Shown here piece after piece: positions 52,294 to 60,750 of a DNA stretch of 64,000 nucleotides. The notes under the pieces are model-generated. The model saw only the letters and a list, made by a program, of their open reading frames with translations. It was not told the DNA's origin and did no database searches. Each line of letters begins with the position of its first letter. Position 1 is the first letter of the stretch. This DNA is from Closterium sp. NIES-65. Taxonomy: Eukaryota > Streptophyta > Zygnematophyceae > Desmidiales > Closteriaceae. The stretch is from the NCBI GenBank assembly GCA_948144175.1, contig CANXME010002538.1, positions 1,021,501-1,085,500 on the forward strand. Direction: 5' to 3'. The position numbers and the translations under genes are program-made.

Positions 52294-52847
52294 CGTACAC
52301 GTCAGCTCTTGCTGCTACGGTGCGTTTCATCGTGATTGCGTTGACACGCACCGACGAAGACTCAGGCGAGCCCCAGCGAGGTAAGGCGATGTTGTTACCA
52401 TTCACTCGCACGGTGCAGTCACCCGTCGTCCAGTCGATTCGCGGATTGTGTCGTCGGAGCCAATCACGACCGAGTAAAATGTCGGTTCCGTCTAGGGTTG
52501 TCGCGAGCATTTCCTGGCTAAACGTGAAGTTACCCCCGCATCGAACCCGAACCCGGTCTACGCGTTCCCGTATCGCCAGTGGCGTGCCGTCAACCAATCT
52601 TGCGTCGATCTCAGGTAAGCATCTGTTTAGTGGTGGTTTCAGTTTCCGTGTTGTGGCAGTGTTGATTAGGCTGTGGCTGGCTCCCCCGCCTACGAAGATT
52701 TGAACTAAGTTCATCCCAAATTTCCCACTAAGCAGTATGGGGCTGTCTACCGTAGTACCCTCCTTATTCGGCCGGGTGTGGTCGATTGCGTGAACCGGCA
52801 CAATCACTCGGTGAGGGTCGGTTGGGTCGGGTGAGCGGCGTGACCGA
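52294..52847 (-). pseudogene. RE7 protease with lost active site
   Basis: FGMNLVQIFVGGGASHSLIN stands where gypsy proteases read VDSGASHSFI, so the catalytic Asp is Gly. LVDGTPLAIRERV and LATTLDGTDILLGRDWLRRHNPRIDW are the conserved flap and tail. It ends against RE8 at 52293. Minus strand. Confidence 0.8.
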
Positions 52848-53815
52848 TCAGTAGAAGGCCCGTCTGCTACTGACTCCCAGCGTTTCCCGGCTGCTTGGTC
52901 TGTTTCCCTTAGCGTTTTCCGGGCATTCGCTCTTACGGTGTCCCGGCCGATTGCACGCGAAGCAGCGTCCCTTCAACGGTGCGGCAGCGGCATTCGCGGC
53001 AACGGCACTTATCGTAGTGCCCTCGTTCATCCCACGAGACCGATGTCCTCAGTTGTTGCCTCCATAGGACCCCGGTCTCGGTTGGCGGAAGAAATCAAGC
53101 TTCTCCGCCATGGCAAGAATCTCGTGGAAATCGGTGACGCCGCGAAGCTGGATTACCTGAGCGATGTCATGCTTCAGGCCGCCGATATAGCGATCGATGC
53201 GCTCGCTGTTGTGCATCTAATCCACTTGCTTGCATAGCGCCAGAAACCCGCTCGTGTAGTCCTGGACGGAACCGAGTTGGCGCCAAGTGCGGAGCTTCTA
53301 TCGCGCCGAGATTAAAGCCGCAATTGGCTCAAACCGAGCGCGTAGACCCGCGCACCACGCGTCCCACGTGCGATATTGGGGCACCTCCACGAAATACGAT
53401 GGCGCTCAGGGTCCGATTTGTCCTTCCCGTGTCGGTAGAGTCGCTTAGTCCACCGGCTTCGTGACAATGACATGCCACCAGTCCATGGCGGGTCCTTGTA
53501 GCAATGACACGGCGTAGCGGATTTTCGCAGTTTCCTCCGAGACGTAATTGGCGTCGAAGAAAACGTTCAACGTGAACAACCACGCCTGAATAGTAGGACA
53601 ACCCTGTTGACTCGGGTCAAGGCATGGCGGGCGTTGCGGCTTCAGCGGCATCGGCGACGGTAGTGTTGATTCGCCGTCCCGCACGGAAATCGTGACTTGA
53701 GGTTGACTCCTGGCCGCATTCGTCGCGTCGGGGTGTGTTGTGTCGTGGTCGTCGTCTCTGTCGTGGCGGTGATGGCGTCGTCCGCCAGATCTCTGCCCAG
53801 ATCTTTGCTGGGCCG
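52848..53815 (-). pseudogene. RE7 gag with zinc knuckle
   Basis: Minus strand. IQAWLFTLNVFFDANYVSEETAKIR, AVSLLQGPAMDWW and a stop after TKPVD (53445), then, in other frames, VEVPQYRTWDAW and the rest of the retrotransposon gag domain. CFACNRPGHRKSEC is a good CX2CX4HX4C knuckle near 52960. The N-terminus is replaced by RE10 RNase H, so the start is lost. Confidence 0.8.
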
Positions 53816-54115
53816 TGATCTTGGCCTCACAGCTGGAACCAAGAACAGAAGAAGAATGAGTGGACCTCCACGAGATAGAACCAGAGCCGATACTGAAAGA
53901 GAATTTCTGGGACGACCGCTGAATCACCTGGTTGTCGGCCCAAGAAGTGTCAGAGTGTCCTGTGAGTACCACTGATCCCCGTCCTCCAAACACGAGCCCC
54001 ACGCCCAATGTATTGCACAGGTAACGCAACTCCCTCTTAGCAGCCCGCTAGTGCTCTGGTCGGTGTCTCTCGGGCGCAACGTGGTGCGGCCGGATGCTGA
54101 GAGGGTATGCGAGGT
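53816..54115 (-). pseudogene. RE10 RNase H, cut by RE7
   Basis: PLSI and ERHRPEH, a stop, then RYLCNTLGVGLVFGG, VVLTGHSDTSWADNQ, FSIGSGSISWRSTHSSSVLGSSCEAKIT. The frame then passes into RE7 gag (QQRSGQ) without a stop. The C-terminal third is absent. Confidence 0.8.
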
Positions 54116-54982
54116 CAGGTCGAGTGCATGTCATCAGGTACATGAGGCAGCCCACAAGCTCTGGATACTGACAACTCGGCTCTACGGACTCGCCCAAAGG
54201 TGGAGCTGAGAGCGAGTGGCCCGTAGGCAGAGGAGTAGGCTGTTGCGAGGAGAACCGAAAGTCGAAGCGCTGAAGGACCTGCTGCACTATGTGTGACTGA
54301 GTTAGAGTGATGGTGTGTCGCTCTGTCCCGAGTGATCTGCAAGCCAAGATAGTTGCCCAGCTCACCTAGGCCAGTGCAAGGGTGTCTCTTCTGCATCTCT
54401 GCCTTCACAAGGGCCAGCGCCTCTGTGTCGGTAATAGCAAAGACCAAGTCGTCGACGTATACGAGGATGTAGAGCTTCAGCAGGGAAGGGTTGGTGCACA
54501 GACACAGTGGCGGGTCAGCAGTCGAAGGAGCAAACCTAAGAGCCGCAAGTGTCGTCCTCAGTGTGTCATGCAACTTGCGGGGCTCTTGGCAAAGACCGTA
54601 GACTGGCCACCGTAGGCTCCACTGGGTACCCTCAGGAAACGACCCAGTCAAGTTAGGTGGACGGCGCAGCCAGATCTCCTCGTGAACGCTGCCCTGCAAA
54701 AAAGCTGTGGAGAAGTCGAAGGAGTGCAGCTCGTAGTCACGTTGTGCTGCAACGTGCAGTAACACCCGAAGAGTAGTCATCTTCGGGGTGGGAGAGAAGG
54801 TCCGGAAGAAGTCGACCCCGTGTCGCTGACTGAAGCCTTGAGCAACGTAACGTGCCTTGAAGGCAGGCAGAGAACCCGGCAGCAGCTTCACTATGAAAAT
54901 CCACATGTCATCGACATGTTCGCCCCAGAAGGGGGAACCTCGGCGATGTAGGTGCTTGTGGACTTCCAGGAAGCCATCTCTG
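54116..54982 (-). pseudogene. RE10 reverse transcriptase
   Basis: MWIFIVKLLPGSLPAFKARYVAQGFSQRHGVDFFRTF, MTTLRVLLHVAAQRDYELHSFDFSTAFLQG (motif A), ILVYVDDLVFAITDTEAL (intact YVDD near 54450), LGELGNYLGLQITRD, then a frameshift before TITLTQSHIVQQVLQRF near 54310. In one 263-codon frame to that shift. RT residues look better kept than in RE1, but the N-terminal entry is split by the 149-bp insert. Confidence 0.85.
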
Positions 54983-55131
54983 TCGAGAGACTTATGGGTG
55001 ATGAAAATGGATTAAGGGAATGAAGGTACAAACAAGTTATAACAAATCCTAGCAATAGTTCTAGCACAAGAAACAGAATGTACAGCACCTAGACTAAAAA
55101 TGTATAAATTATATAGAAATATGTTTTGACT
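54983..55131 (-). mobile_element. 149-bp AT-rich insert with 7-bp duplication
   Basis: Inserted between MASWKST and the residues before it in RE10. The duplication ATCTCTG lies at 54976-54982 and 55132-55138. The intact family sequence has a single ATCTCTG here. The insert is AT-rich, unlike its GC-rich host, with no terminal inverted repeat that I can see and no poly-A end. It could be a small non-autonomous DNA element or a short retroposon. Strand is arbitrary. Confidence 0.75.
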
Positions 55132-55138
55132 ATCTCTG

Positions 55139-55815
55139 CGTTCCTGCTTGTCTGCCACTGAGAGGAGTAGTCACCCGTGATCGCCTCTGCGTAAGAGCGC
55201 GGGGTAGGGATGTCTGGTGCATTCGGGTCTCCTTCAGGGAAAAGCGGCATGGACGCAAGACGAGGTAAAATGGCCATGAGACACTCAAGCTCAAACTTCT
55301 TATCCTCAAGGACATCACTGCCAAGGGCAGGCTCACCCCCAACGGACGGAGGGCTGACAGACTTAGACTAAGTAACAAGACCCGTGACGTACTGGAGACG
55401 AACAGTAGCAGCAAAGTCTACTAGCTGAGTGACTCGGGTAGACGCAGCAGTAGACTTAAAGGAAGGGTTAGTGACAAAAGTGGCGAGGAGACAAGTGACA
55501 CTCGGACTAGCAGCACGAGCAAGGTCGGACTCAGGGTCGGGAAAGTCAGGGCAATATGCTGTGGAACAGTGGAAGGACAAAGTGCCATAGTGAGCGTGCT
55601 GGGGACAGGTGGAGGACTAGGACGACAAGTAGGACAGGCAGTGCGAACAGGGTAGGCAGGACGAGACTCAGGCTCATGACGCTCTGCGCAGGGTAAGGAG
55701 AAGGAGCAGGTAGTGGAGAGCCAGGCAGTAACTACGGCTGTGACTAGTCAGACGGAGGACACAAAAGAGGCGGAGTAAGGCCAGTGGAAGACGGAAGACT
55801 AAGATCCTGAAGGAG
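55139..55815 (-). pseudogene. RE10 INT-RT linker remnant
   Basis: Several frames give pieces of the family linker: TRVTQLVDFAA, FPDPESDLARAASPSVTCLLATFVT, PEGDPNAPDIPTPRSYAEAI and GTDVLEDKK-like sequence. It ends near QQDLSLPSST about 55815, where family similarity stops. Confidence 0.65.
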
Positions 55816-56386
55816 TGCCCAAGTGGGTGGCAGTAGGTACAATATTTCAGAGTGCGTTGGTGTAACAACATTAACGATACCTACCAACTTTTTACTGGGT
55901 ATGAGCAGACTCCTTCACAAAAGATATCAAGATCGCAAATGTGGTACACAACTGTGGCTACCGGTTGACAAGTTCGAGCATCGAAGCTGCGTGCCTCACA
56001 CAGGGTGTTCCTACCTACACCTCGTATCATAAACCCCTCGTATCAGCTTCTCGTGGTGAAATCCGTTTCAGTGTGTTAGACTGCGGCTGGATGCGTTTTA
56101 GTGCGGTTCGAGGTTGCTTGGCAAGAGGTTATAGGAACACGCTCACATTAGCGGTGCAGTACAATCGACAGCACAACCATGAGGCGATACTTTCTAGACA
56201 TCAAACTGACGAACCTTGTTCTCAACCTTATAAAAAAGAGTGTCTATTTTGCACACCCTTACAAAAAGAGCGTAATAAACCGTGATATATTGGTTGTTCG
56301 TTAGCCAATCTGAAAGCTTTCACTGCTGAACTTCTAAGAATGGAATACTTCTTTACTAACAACCAGAACCTTACAGCATAAGAATG
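55816..56386. other. Spacer, nothing recognised
   Basis: A 345-nt plus-strand frame (55941-56285) gives a Cys- and His-containing protein of 114 residues. It matches no family I know and has no homologue elsewhere in the window. Probably intergenic. Confidence 0.4.
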
Positions 56387-57065
56387 TGTTAAAGTTATGT
56401 ATACCCTGCTTACTGTTTGTTCTAGTGTAGTTACATTGGTGGTGCACCTCCTTTGCTACTTTCATATATCTTGTTTGTGCACCATATTGAACGCCCATTT
56501 GGCCAATTCCTATCGCCACTCAGGCTACTCTCAACACCTCAAACCCTAGCTATGGCTCCACTTAGGGAGTGGAACATTTTAACGAACACGTCAGATGGTC
56601 GAATTTGTGGTTGCTTCTGGCGATTGCGAAGCATTTAGGGAAACCCCACCAATTGACATGCCCAGTATTCACCCTCACTCAACCGAAATTCAATGGTATT
56701 CCCGTTTAACTCCCCCAGGAAAGCTGTCACCTACACCTACACTATCCAGAGAAGTGGGACAACGTTTAACTTCGAATGTGTCCCCCGAACGTGTTTTCCA
56801 GCCCACTCTACTTGCAAAACACACAACTTTCCGCTCCCCCCAAATTTCCACACCCCTTTCGAATGCTTAAGCTGGGATCAAATGTTTTTTCTTAGTGGGG
56901 GTGGTTTTTAGTGGGTGCCCCACGTGTTGGCGAACAGAATTGCTTTAAAATCTCGCATCCTTCGCATCTCTATTACACTCTTCGCATTCGCCAGATCCAA
57001 CCATACGGGCGACCATTTGGCATGGTCGTAAAAATGTTCCACGCCCTGAATCTCCTATTTTGACA
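56387..57065 (+). repeat. RE11 5' LTR with nested inverted-repeat element
   Basis: TGTTAAAGTTATGTATACCC...CTCCTATTTTGACA. Interrupted after GGCTCCACTTA at 56564. Confidence 0.88.
56565..57046 (+). mobile_element. 482-bp MITE-like element with long terminal inverted repeats
   Basis: The ends GGGAGTGGAACATTTT (left) and GGGCGTGGAACATTTT (right, reverse strand) continue as inverted repeats for about 67 bp (56565-56631 and 56980-57046), with about 31 of the first 37 positions matching. Flanked by TTA (56562-56564) and TGA (57047-57049). The uninterrupted RE11 3' LTR has a single TTA here. TIRs starting GGG and a 3-bp TWA-type duplication fit PIF/Harbinger MITEs (family knowledge). No transposase. 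Confidence 0.85.
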
Positions 57066-57078
57066 TGGTATCCAGAGC
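57066..57078 (+). promoter_or_regulatory. RE11 primer-binding site
   Basis: TGGTATCCAGAGC, one base from the initiator tRNA-Met consensus, directly after the 5' LTR. Confidence 0.85.
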
Positions 57079-58043
57079 AGGTCCGTCCTGCGAACCTTCT
57101 TTTAATTTTCTCAACATGGGCCTACCGCTTGCCTGTTTACAGCTTGCACCATCGCCCCTGCTAACCCACTCGCGCAATATTCGTAATGAAGAACAAGAAG
57201 AAGGGCGCGATGACTAGCACGGCGCGATTTGCGCTGGTCGTCGACGGCCCCGTTCGTCGTCGCCTCGCCACACCGCCACCAGCAGACGCGCGGCCCTTTC
57301 GTCGCCTCGTGACCCTCCCGTCGCCCCACTTCGAATCGCGCACGTCAGTGCCATGGATGGACGCTAGCGCCGGGCGCCACCGCGGACGCCAGCGCCTTCG
57401 GCGGTCGCCAATGCCACCGTCATGGATGGACGCCAGCGCCTGGCGCCATCGCCATGGACAGACGCCAGCGCCAGCAGCAGCCAAACCCTCCCCTTCCCCC
57501 CCCCCCCCCCCCCTCCTCCCCCCCCCCCCCCTCCCCCTCCCCCTCCCTTCCGCGCCTACCGCCGTGGTGGGGGGGAGGAGATGTGGGGGGGGGGTGAGAG
57601 GTTGAGGTGGAGTGTGAGAGGTTGAGTGGGAGGGTGAGGGGGTGGCAGAAGCAAGTTGTGCATCTGTAGCCGCTGCTTGTAGCACGCACGCCCCCGGTGG
57701 TGCTAAGCCGTGCTCCTGCTGCTCGTTGCAGCCATAGCGCTTGCTCTCACGTCCACCTGCCGGATCCTGCACTTATCGCTGCTGCATCTGCCATGGCGGA
57801 GGTCACTGCAGCTCCATCCGCCATCACTGCAACTGCTGCCTGTTATAGGCACGCCTCACGAGGTGCTGAGCCTTGCTGTCCTGCTGCTCGTTGCAACCAC
57901 AGCGCCTGCTCTCACGCCCACCTATCGGGTCCTGCACCTGCCATTGTTGCATTTATCATGGCTGATATGCGTTGCTATTTTCCCTGCTTCTTTCACTCCT
58001 CAGTGACTTCACAAGCTCATACAGCAAGCAGGTTAAGGGGGTG
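57079..58043 (+). other. RE11 interior
   Basis: Non-coding, with a C-rich simple tract at about 57490-57550 and a G-rich stretch to 57600. Between about 57700 and 57960 two copies of a roughly 140-nt segment contain CTGCTCGTTGCA(G/A)CCA(T/C)AGCGC. A plus-strand frame at 57186-57605 is open, but its product is low-complexity and unrecognised. Confidence 0.6.
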
Positions 58044-58237
58044 TGTTAAAGTTATGTATACCCCACTTGCTATTTGTTCTAGTGTAGTTACATTGGTGGT
58101 GCACCTCCCTTTCTACTTTCCTATATCTTGTTTGTGCACCATAGTGAACGCCCATTTGGCCAATTTCTCTCGACACTCATGCTACTCACAACACCTCAAA
58201 CCCTAACTATGGCTCCACTTAATCTCCTATTTCGACT
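58035..58237 (+). repeat. RE11 polypurine tract and 3' LTR
   Basis: PPT AAGGGGGTG at 58035-58043, then the LTR 58044-58237, TGTTAAAGTTATG...CTCCTATTTCGACT, 194 bp. The last base differs from the CA-type end of the 5' LTR. Confidence 0.85.
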
Positions 58238-58290
58238 GCATGGATCAGGTTTTGGCTCCATCCCACAATGGTGACCGTGAGACTCACATC

Positions 58291-58407
58291 CTACAATTGA
58301 CAAGCATTGCAGGCCTTGCGACAAGCCCCGGTGACCCCGGGGTTCCAACCATGTACCCCTTGTATTGCTCTGATGTGCAGTGGCCCTCCTTGACCCACAC
58401 CTCACAC
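58291..58407 (-). CDS. Prolyl 4-hydroxylase, terminal exon with ShK-like Cys domain
   Basis: Minus strand. A pyrimidine-rich tract and CAG at 58410-58408 form a good 3' splice site. The exon reads CEVWVKEGHCTSEQYKGYMVGTP, then, after a one-base frame slip, CRKACNACQL and TAG (58291-58293). The spacing C, W, GxC, YM, CxxxCxxC is that of the ShK-like domain that ends many plant and algal prolyl 4-hydroxylases. It fits the catalytic exon upstream at 59206. The frame slip means either a pseudogene, an unseen splice junction or a sequencing error. Despite the family name, this is an extracellular or ER Cys domain, not a toxin. Confidence 0.65.
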
Positions 58408-58825
58408 CTGCACAGGGGGGAAGGAGGAGGCAGCTATGAAGGTGCATAAGGGTGGAGGGGGTGGAGCAGGGTGTGTGGCAAGAAACGTCAATCTCCCCTC
58501 AAGAAAGAGAGGTAAAAGAGACACAATGAAGTTCAGTCAGCTATTAGGGCAGGAGGCAAGCAGGTGGGGCAGCAGCACCTAGAGAAACACTCTATGCTCA
58601 CCATGGAGGTTACTGTATCCCACTCTGCAAGGCCCCGATGGCTCATGTAGCCCTTACACACACAGATGCCCCGCACCCCATTCAATGCACATGCTTGCGC
58701 TGGCAGGCAGGCAAGGTGGCAGCACCCAACAGCACCACCATGTTGCTCACCTGCATCCATTCTATCGCCCCTCCATCCCCTACATTCGCTGCTACCCACA
58801 CAACCACCACTCACTACGCGTTGCT
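58408..58825 (-). other. Presumed intron(s) of the prolyl 4-hydroxylase gene
   Basis: No clear coding similarity. A possible tiny exon, flanked by TTGCAG and GTGAGC, lies at about 58606-58632 (minus), but its reading is not diagnostic. Confidence 0.4.
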
Positions 58826-58945
58826 GTCCTGGCAGGCAGCAACACAGCATCACCCAGAGGCACCGTGACATCGCCCATGCAGATCCACTTGGGTGTGCCG
58901 ACCACTTGGTGCCCTCTACCACAAGGCACACGAGGTGCAGCGAGC
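58826..58945 (-). pseudogene. Duplicated fragment of the prolyl 4-hydroxylase catalytic exon
   Basis: Minus strand. CLVVEGTKWSAH is the prolyl 4-hydroxylase CPVVEGxKWSAxKW region. With one base removed it continues PKWICMGDVTVPLGDAV, parallel to 59010-59110. It retains the canonical TKWSA where the downstream-facing copy has IKCLA. A third, shorter echo (CAGCATCACTCAGTGGCACA) lies at 58947-58975. This is local tandem duplication of exon sequence within the gene. Confidence 0.65.
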
Positions 58946-59009
58946 GGCAGCATCACTCAGTGGCACAGGGAGAAGTTCTATTCACACAACCAAGGCTCAG
59001 TGGCACTCA

Positions 59010-59206
59010 CTATACGTTGCTGTTTTGGTAGGCGGCAATGACAGCATCACCCAGAGGCACCGTGACATCCCCCATGCGAATCCACTTGGGTGCCAAACAC
59101 TTGATGCCCTCCACCACGGGGCACGCGTGGTGTAAGGAGGTGGGGTTGGGCGAGCTGTCTGGATGTATGTCGAAGAAGAGTAGTGCATCGCCCTTGATGG
59201 GCTTCA
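59010..59206 (-). CDS. Prolyl 4-hydroxylase, catalytic C-terminal exon
   Basis: Minus strand. A long polypyrimidine tract and CACCAG (ending at 59207) form the 3' splice site. The exon reads VKPIKGDALLFFDIHPDS, PNPTSLHHACPVVEG and PKWIRMG, to a TAG at 59010. This is the end of the Fe(II)/2-oxoglutarate dioxygenase fold. The Lys after VKPI is expected to bind 2-oxoglutarate, and the His in SLHHACPV is the second iron ligand of HxD...H. The enzyme hydroxylates proline in ER/Golgi cell-wall proteins. The HxD exon and N-terminus are not seen to the right, where RE12 lies. The 5' splice donor of this exon is unclear. Confidence 0.75.
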
Positions 59207-59404
59207 CTGGTGCGGAGGGATGGGGAAGGGTGGGGATGGAGGACAAAGGGATAGATAGGGAGGGGTGGGAAAGGAGGGAGGGGAAGGGAGAGTGGGTTGG
59301 GAAGGGATGGGCAAAGAGGGAGGGGCGGAAAGGGAGGGTTTGAGTGCAGTGCCCTTATCCCCTCACCTGCTCTCACTGCCATTTCCTTTCTGCTCCCTCT
59401 GCAC

Positions 59405-59525
59405 CCTACTCTCACCATCTGCATTCCACTCTCACCATCTGCACCCCACTCTCACCATCTGCACCCCACTCTCACCATCTGCACCCCACTCTCACCATCT
59501 GCACCCCACTCTCACCATGTGCACA
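59405..59525 (+). repeat. 20-bp minisatellite, CTCTCACCATCTGCACCCCA
   Basis: Six near-perfect 20-nt units. The last is truncated and changed to CTCACCATGTGCACA. Confidence 0.9.
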
Positions 59526-59573
59526 AGAAAACCACGACTCATCCATGACTTAACATCTGGCAATCCAGCCTCA

Positions 59574-60063
59574 ACAACCCCACCCCCACCCCCATCCCCA
59601 CCCCCAACCCCACCCCCACCCCCAACCCCAACCCAAACCCCACTTGCAACCCCACCCCAATCCCCACCCCCAACCCCACCCCCACCCCCACCCCCAACCC
59701 TACCCCCGATCCCACCCCCACCCCCGCCCCCACCCCCAACCCCACCCCCAACCCCAACCCCAACCCCACCCCCACCCCCCCCCCCCCCCAACCCTACCCC
59801 CGATCCCACCCCCAACCCCACCCCCAACCCCACCCCCAACCCCAACCCCACCCCCATCCACACCCCCACCCCCACCCGCAACCCTACCCCCGATCCCATC
59901 CCCACCCCCGCCCCCACCCCCAACCCCACCCCCAACCCCACCCCCAACCCCACCCCCAACCCCACCGCCACCCCCACCCCCACCCCCACCCCCACCCCCA
60001 CCCCCACCCCCAACCCTACCCCCGATCCCACCCCCATCCCCGCCCCCACCCCCACCCACCCCA
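59574..60063 (+). repeat. C-rich simple repeat (CCCCCA / CCCCAAC)n
   Basis: About 490 bp of ACCCC, AACCCC and ATCCC words, with longer-period blocks that repeat CCCTACCCCCGATCCC about every 110-120 nt. Asymmetric strand composition. Open frames here are low-complexity. Confidence 0.9.
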
Positions 60064-60365
60064 CACCCACAAGTTAAGAAGCCCTTGGCACAGTCAGGCC
60101 TGGAGTCATCACCTCCTGGAAGCACCATCTCCCCTCCACCCACTCCCACACCTACTTCTCCCACACTGACTTGTGCTCCCACACCTACTTCTCCCCCACC
60201 TACTTCTCCCCCAAGGACTTGTGCTCCCACACTGAGTTGAACTGCTTGGCAGGTACATATGAGTCACTGCAGAGAGATGAGGTGCGGGGTGAGACAAATG
60301 TAGGCTCCTTATGACCAGCTGGACACTCTCGGGTTAGTCTCGGGTCAGTCTGGGATCAGTCTGGG

Positions 60366-60733
60366 TGTGAGGATCTAGGATCGAGCTCAGAAAAGAGAAT
60401 GTGAATTGAATGATCACCTGGGTACAACATGAGGCTATATATAGGCTCGACACAAGGCAGGTAACCCAGGTGTTACGCGAATGTTCTGAGGGTCGCGAAG
60501 CGTCCCGAACAGAACCTTCCCGAACTCGGTAGAAAGTAATTCGGTGGCGACCGAATAGCTTGAGTTCGGTGCACGTAACCTGGTTCGGTGCCTAAAACTA
60601 TAATAACTATAGTATAGCAACGAACCTAGGAAATCAAGCAATTCATGCATGCAGAAAATAATCCTAAGCTAGGATTAGCGTAAGGAAATAATAGCAAGCA
60701 TGAATAACAAGCATAAGCCGACGTACTCTCACA
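60366..60733 (-). repeat. RE12 3' LTR
   Basis: 368 bp. On the minus strand TGTGAGAGTACGTCGG...CTAGATCCTCACA, with TG...CA ends in a 5-bp inverted TGTGA. Inner boundary set by the polypurine tract. Outer boundary needs the 5' LTR for proof. Confidence 0.7.
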
Positions 60734-60750
60734 CGTCCCCCCCTCAAAGC
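60734..60750 (-). promoter_or_regulatory. RE12 polypurine tract
   Basis: Minus-strand GCTTTGAGGGGGGGACG abuts the LTR start. Confidence 0.75.

Larger units (their letters stand above)
46191..53815 (-). mobile_element. RE7: chromodomain Ty3/gypsy, split by RE8
   Basis: Minus-strand order gag, knuckle, protease, (RE8 at 49496-52288), RT, RNase H, integrase, chromodomain, PPT and 3' LTR (46191-46551). RT before INT marks Ty3/gypsy, and the chromodomain marks a chromovirus. The 5' LTR is missing: gag starts in the middle, fused to RNase H of RE10 at about 53815. Catalytic residues are lost in protease, RT and integrase, and many stops exist. Removing RE8 rejoins the protease-RT linker. Confidence 0.85.
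53816..55815 (-). mobile_element. RE10: short-LTR copia fragment (linker, RT, RNase H)
   Basis: Minus-strand fragment of the RE1-RE4 family. It starts in the INT-RT linker near 55815 and ends in RNase H at about 53816, where RE7 gag begins. LTRs, gag, protease and integrase are missing. Contains a 149-bp insert at 54983-55131. Confidence 0.8.
56387..58237 (+). mobile_element. RE11: small non-autonomous LTR element
   Basis: The 5' LTR is 56387-57065 (194 bp once the nested 482-bp element and its duplication are removed). The 3' LTR is 58044-58237 (194 bp). The PBS TGGTATCCAGAGC is at 57066 and the PPT AAGGGGGTG at 58035. Flanks are GAATG and GCATG, a 5-bp duplication with one change. The 0.98-kb interior has no gag or pol. 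TRIM/LARD-like copia derivative, with its own LTR sequence distinct from the RE1-RE4 core. Confidence 0.88.
59207..60365. other. Intron-like, repeat-rich spacer upstream of prolyl 4-hydroxylase
   Basis: Purine-rich on the plus strand at 59215-59340 (polypyrimidine in gene sense), then two simple arrays listed separately, then short repeats of CACACCTACTTCTCCC at 60140-60230 and GGGTCAGTCTGGG at 60330-60365. No coding exon recognised. Confidence 0.5.

Noticed and set aside
54983-55131. Intron in RE10 RT
   Set aside because: Flanking ATCTCTG duplication and lack of GT...AG borders at the edges fit insertion better than an intron.
59574-60063. Interstitial telomere
   Set aside because: The words are CCCCCA and CCCCAAC mixtures with no consistent CCCTAAA or CCCTAAAA period.
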